From the NCBI GenBank assembly GCA_965227065.1, contig CBDDFN010000006.1, positions 1-47,376 of the forward strand: 47,376 bases of DNA, given 5' to 3'. The notes under the pieces are model-generated. The model did not search any database. It was not told where the DNA came from and saw nothing but the letters and a program-made list of their open reading frames with translations. This document shows positions 45,601 through 47,376 of this stretch, in pieces. Position 1 is the first letter of the stretch. The number at the start of each line of letters is the position of its first letter. The DNA comes from CBDDFN01 sp965227065. GTDB lineage: Bacteria > Pseudomonadota > Alphaproteobacteria > SPJN01. The translations under genes were made by a program, and so were the position numbers.

Positions 45601-47376
45601 GCATCATATCGCTGGCCGTAAACGCCAAAGCCCGATCCGTCTTGAGAATCGCTCGACCAGGTGACGACAAAGCCCCCGCCCTCAAGCGCCGCGACGGTGG
45701 AATAGATTTGGTAGTTGCTGGTTTCAGTATTGATCAGAAATTCGCCCCCTTGGGCGGCGCCCGACGCATCGTAAAGCTGGCCGTAAATACCATAGCCCGA
45801 TCCGTCTTGATCACGGCTCGACCAGGTAACGACAAAGCCCCCGCCCTCAAGCGCTGCAACGCTCGAATACAATTGGAAGCTGTTTGTAGTTGTGTTGACC
45901 CGAAACTCGGGGCCCACCTGTGCGCCGGACGCATCGTAGCGCTGGCCGTAAATGCCCCAGCCCGAACCGTCCTGCCCCGAACTCGACCAGGTGACGACAA
46001 AGCCGCCACCGTCAAGCGCCGCAACGCTCGGCAGGGATTGGGCGCTGTATGTGGTGGTATTGATCAGGAACTCGGTGCCCACTTTGGTGCCGCCGGCATC
46101 GTAACGCTGAGCGTATATGCCGTAGTGAAAGGCATCATCCTGATTGTAGCTCGCCCAGGTGACGACAAAGCCGCCATCTTCCAGCGCCGCAACGCTTGGA
46201 AGGCGCTGGCTGTCGGTTGTGTGGGTATTGATCCGGAACTCACTGCCCACTGCCATGCCGGACGCATCGTAAAGCTGGCCGTAAACGCCCCAGTCCGAGC
46301 CGTCCTGACCCTCGCTCTGCCAGGTGACGACAAAGCCGCCCTCCGTCAGCGCCGCGACGTTCGCATTGATCTGCCTGCCGGCCGTCTCGGTGTTGACCTG
46401 AATGTCGCCGCCAAGCGGAATGAAGGTCTCGCCGCCAATCGCGTCATCCATGCCGACCGGCGCGTCATTCTGACCCGCAATGGTCACCGTCACCGTTGCG
46501 GTGCTGGTGCCGCCATTGCCGTCATCAACCGTATAGCTGAAGCTGTCGGTGGCACTCTCGCCAACCGCCAGGCTTTCAAACTGGCCATTGGGGTCATAGC
46601 TGAACCCGCCAACCCCATCCGAGATCACAGAGCCAACCGTGCCGGTCGTATCAATCGTGACACTGTGCGTGTCTGAGGTGTCCACATCGGTGAAGTCCGC
46701 CGCCAACGCAAGCGCCGGGCCATCTTCCTGCACCGTGCCGGTGACCGCGTTCGCCACCGGATCATCATTCTGACCATTGATGGTCACCGTCACCGTCGCG
46801 GTGCTGGTGCCACCATTGCCGTCATCGACCGTGTAGCTAAATGTATCGGTGGCTGTCTCGCCCGCCGCCAGGCTCTCAAACGCGCCATTGGGGTCATAGG
46901 TGAAGCCGCCCATCCCATCATCGGTCACAATGCCGGTGGTCAGGCTGTCATCACTGGTGATCGTGTGGGTGTCGGTCGCATCAAGGTCGGTAAAAGACGC
47001 CGTCAGGGCGATAGCCGGGCCATCTTCGCTGACTGTCCCTGTGAGGGCCTGCACCACCGGCGCATCATTGGCACCTGTAATGGTAACGGTGACAATGGCG
47101 GTGTCGGGGCCGCCTTGTCCGTCATCAATGGTGATGGTGAAGCTTTCGGTGCGCGTCTCGCCCTCGGCGAGATATTCAACGGCTGCATCGGCGACCGAAT
47201 AGGTCCATTCGACGTCACCAATGCCGGTGCCCGGCGTTTCGGACACGGTAAGGGACAGCGATCCCAGCGCCACCCCATTGGCAACCCAGCTTGCGCTGTG
47301 GCTGTCACCCAGATCAGGATCGGTAAAATTGATCACGCCCGAGGTGGTGATGGTCGAGACCGTCTCGCCCGGTGCG
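42679..47376 (-). CDS. Giant VCBS / cadherin-like repeat protein, N-terminus beyond window (apparent frameshift)
   Basis: About 1565 residues are inside the window; the start lies past 47376. VCBS domains come first, each with NDAPV, EDGPA and SFSYTVDDGNGG strands, then seven ~47-residue repeats (about 45265-46420), then cadherin-like domains (DEDSAITILADDLLANDSDVDAGD in parts), a unique domain around 43700-44300, and a C-terminal domain ending DITLLA. The frame breaks near 43421-43430, where one base is missing between NDAPQL and HFIVTEGTDTIDLLSHISDPEG; both sides are clearly one protein. No RTX repeats are seen at the C-terminus. Likely a secreted or cell-surface adhesin. Confidence 0.85.
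45265..46420 (-). repeat. Tandem ~141-bp coding repeats (six good, one degenerate), possible seven-bladed propeller
   Basis: Units share the plan VAALEGGGFVVTW-S--QDGSG then GIYGQRYDASG then G-EF-INT-T, about 47 residues each. Six are clear and a seventh (around 45265-45420) is degenerate. The repeats are protein-coding, not a spacer array. The neighbouring RTX protein carries a diverged copy of the same module. Confidence 0.75.

Noticed and set aside
45265..46420. Possible CRISPR or satellite array because of regular ~141-bp periodicity
   Set aside because: The period is coding (47 residues), copies are diverged in a protein-conserving way, and there are no unique spacers.
45489..46676. 395-codon open frame on the plus strand
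   Set aside because: It is antisense to the highly regular coding repeats of the VCBS protein; repeats with biased codons keep the opposite frame open. The product is a repetitive Arg/Ala-rich string with no domain.

Overview
This 47.4 kb window is GC-rich (about 60% by eye), Gram-negative DNA. Two SusC-free TonB-dependent receptors, the style of the Rieske and cytochrome P450 genes, a CadC-like regulator with TPRs, and large VCBS/RTX proteins suggest an alphaproteobacterium of the sphingomonad, caulobacter or hyphomonad kind. This placement is inference; the window holds no rRNA or other marker gene.

Layout. Position 1-717 holds the start of an SDR gene divergent from an HxlR-type regulator. 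From 10125 down to 762 runs a tightly packed minus-strand operon of eleven genes: small protein, Rieske oxygenase, second Rieske oxygenase, P450, 2Fe-2S ferredoxin, SDR, SnoaL-like protein, alpha/beta hydrolase, small protein, third Rieske oxygenase and MDR-type dehydrogenase. Then come an HSL-type esterase with a luciferase-like monooxygenase, two paralogous TonB receptors flanking an AveC-like membrane protein, a VOC protein divergent from an acetoacetyl-CoA-synthetase-like ligase plus SDR, a PQQ dehydrogenase, and an acyl-CoA ligase/TetR/SnoaL operon divergent from a GST/enoyl-CoA hydratase/SDR/enoyl-CoA hydratase operon. A P450 and a HAPMO-like Baeyer-Villiger monooxygenase close the island at 33642. 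From 33.8 kb onward the content changes: a large RTX/cadherin-like secreted protein, a methyltransferase divergent from a second TetR regulator, a CadC-like TPR regulator, and a second giant VCBS protein cut by the window end.

The main finding is a shared 16-bp palindrome, TCAACA-N4-TGTTGA, at nine places between 10169 and 33718. Each lies 41-67 bp upstream of the first gene of a transcription unit, so one repressor, most simply the TetR protein at 24697-25302, probably controls the whole 33 kb. With two TonB receptors for uptake, three Rieske oxygenases, two P450s, a BVMO, a flavin monooxygenase, several dehydrogenases, two CoA ligases and two hydratases, this looks like a regulon for uptake and oxidative degradation of a large hydrophobic compound. 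The substrate cannot be read from the sequence; steroid-, terpenoid- or polyketide-like molecules are plausible.

About a dozen single-base homopolymer length changes break otherwise intact genes (Rieske at 2567, SDR at 29533, hydratase at four places, the CadC-like gene at two, both VCBS genes, and a false GST-hydratase fusion). Removing or restoring one base at each restores full-length products of expected length, so I treat them as probable sequencing errors, not decay.
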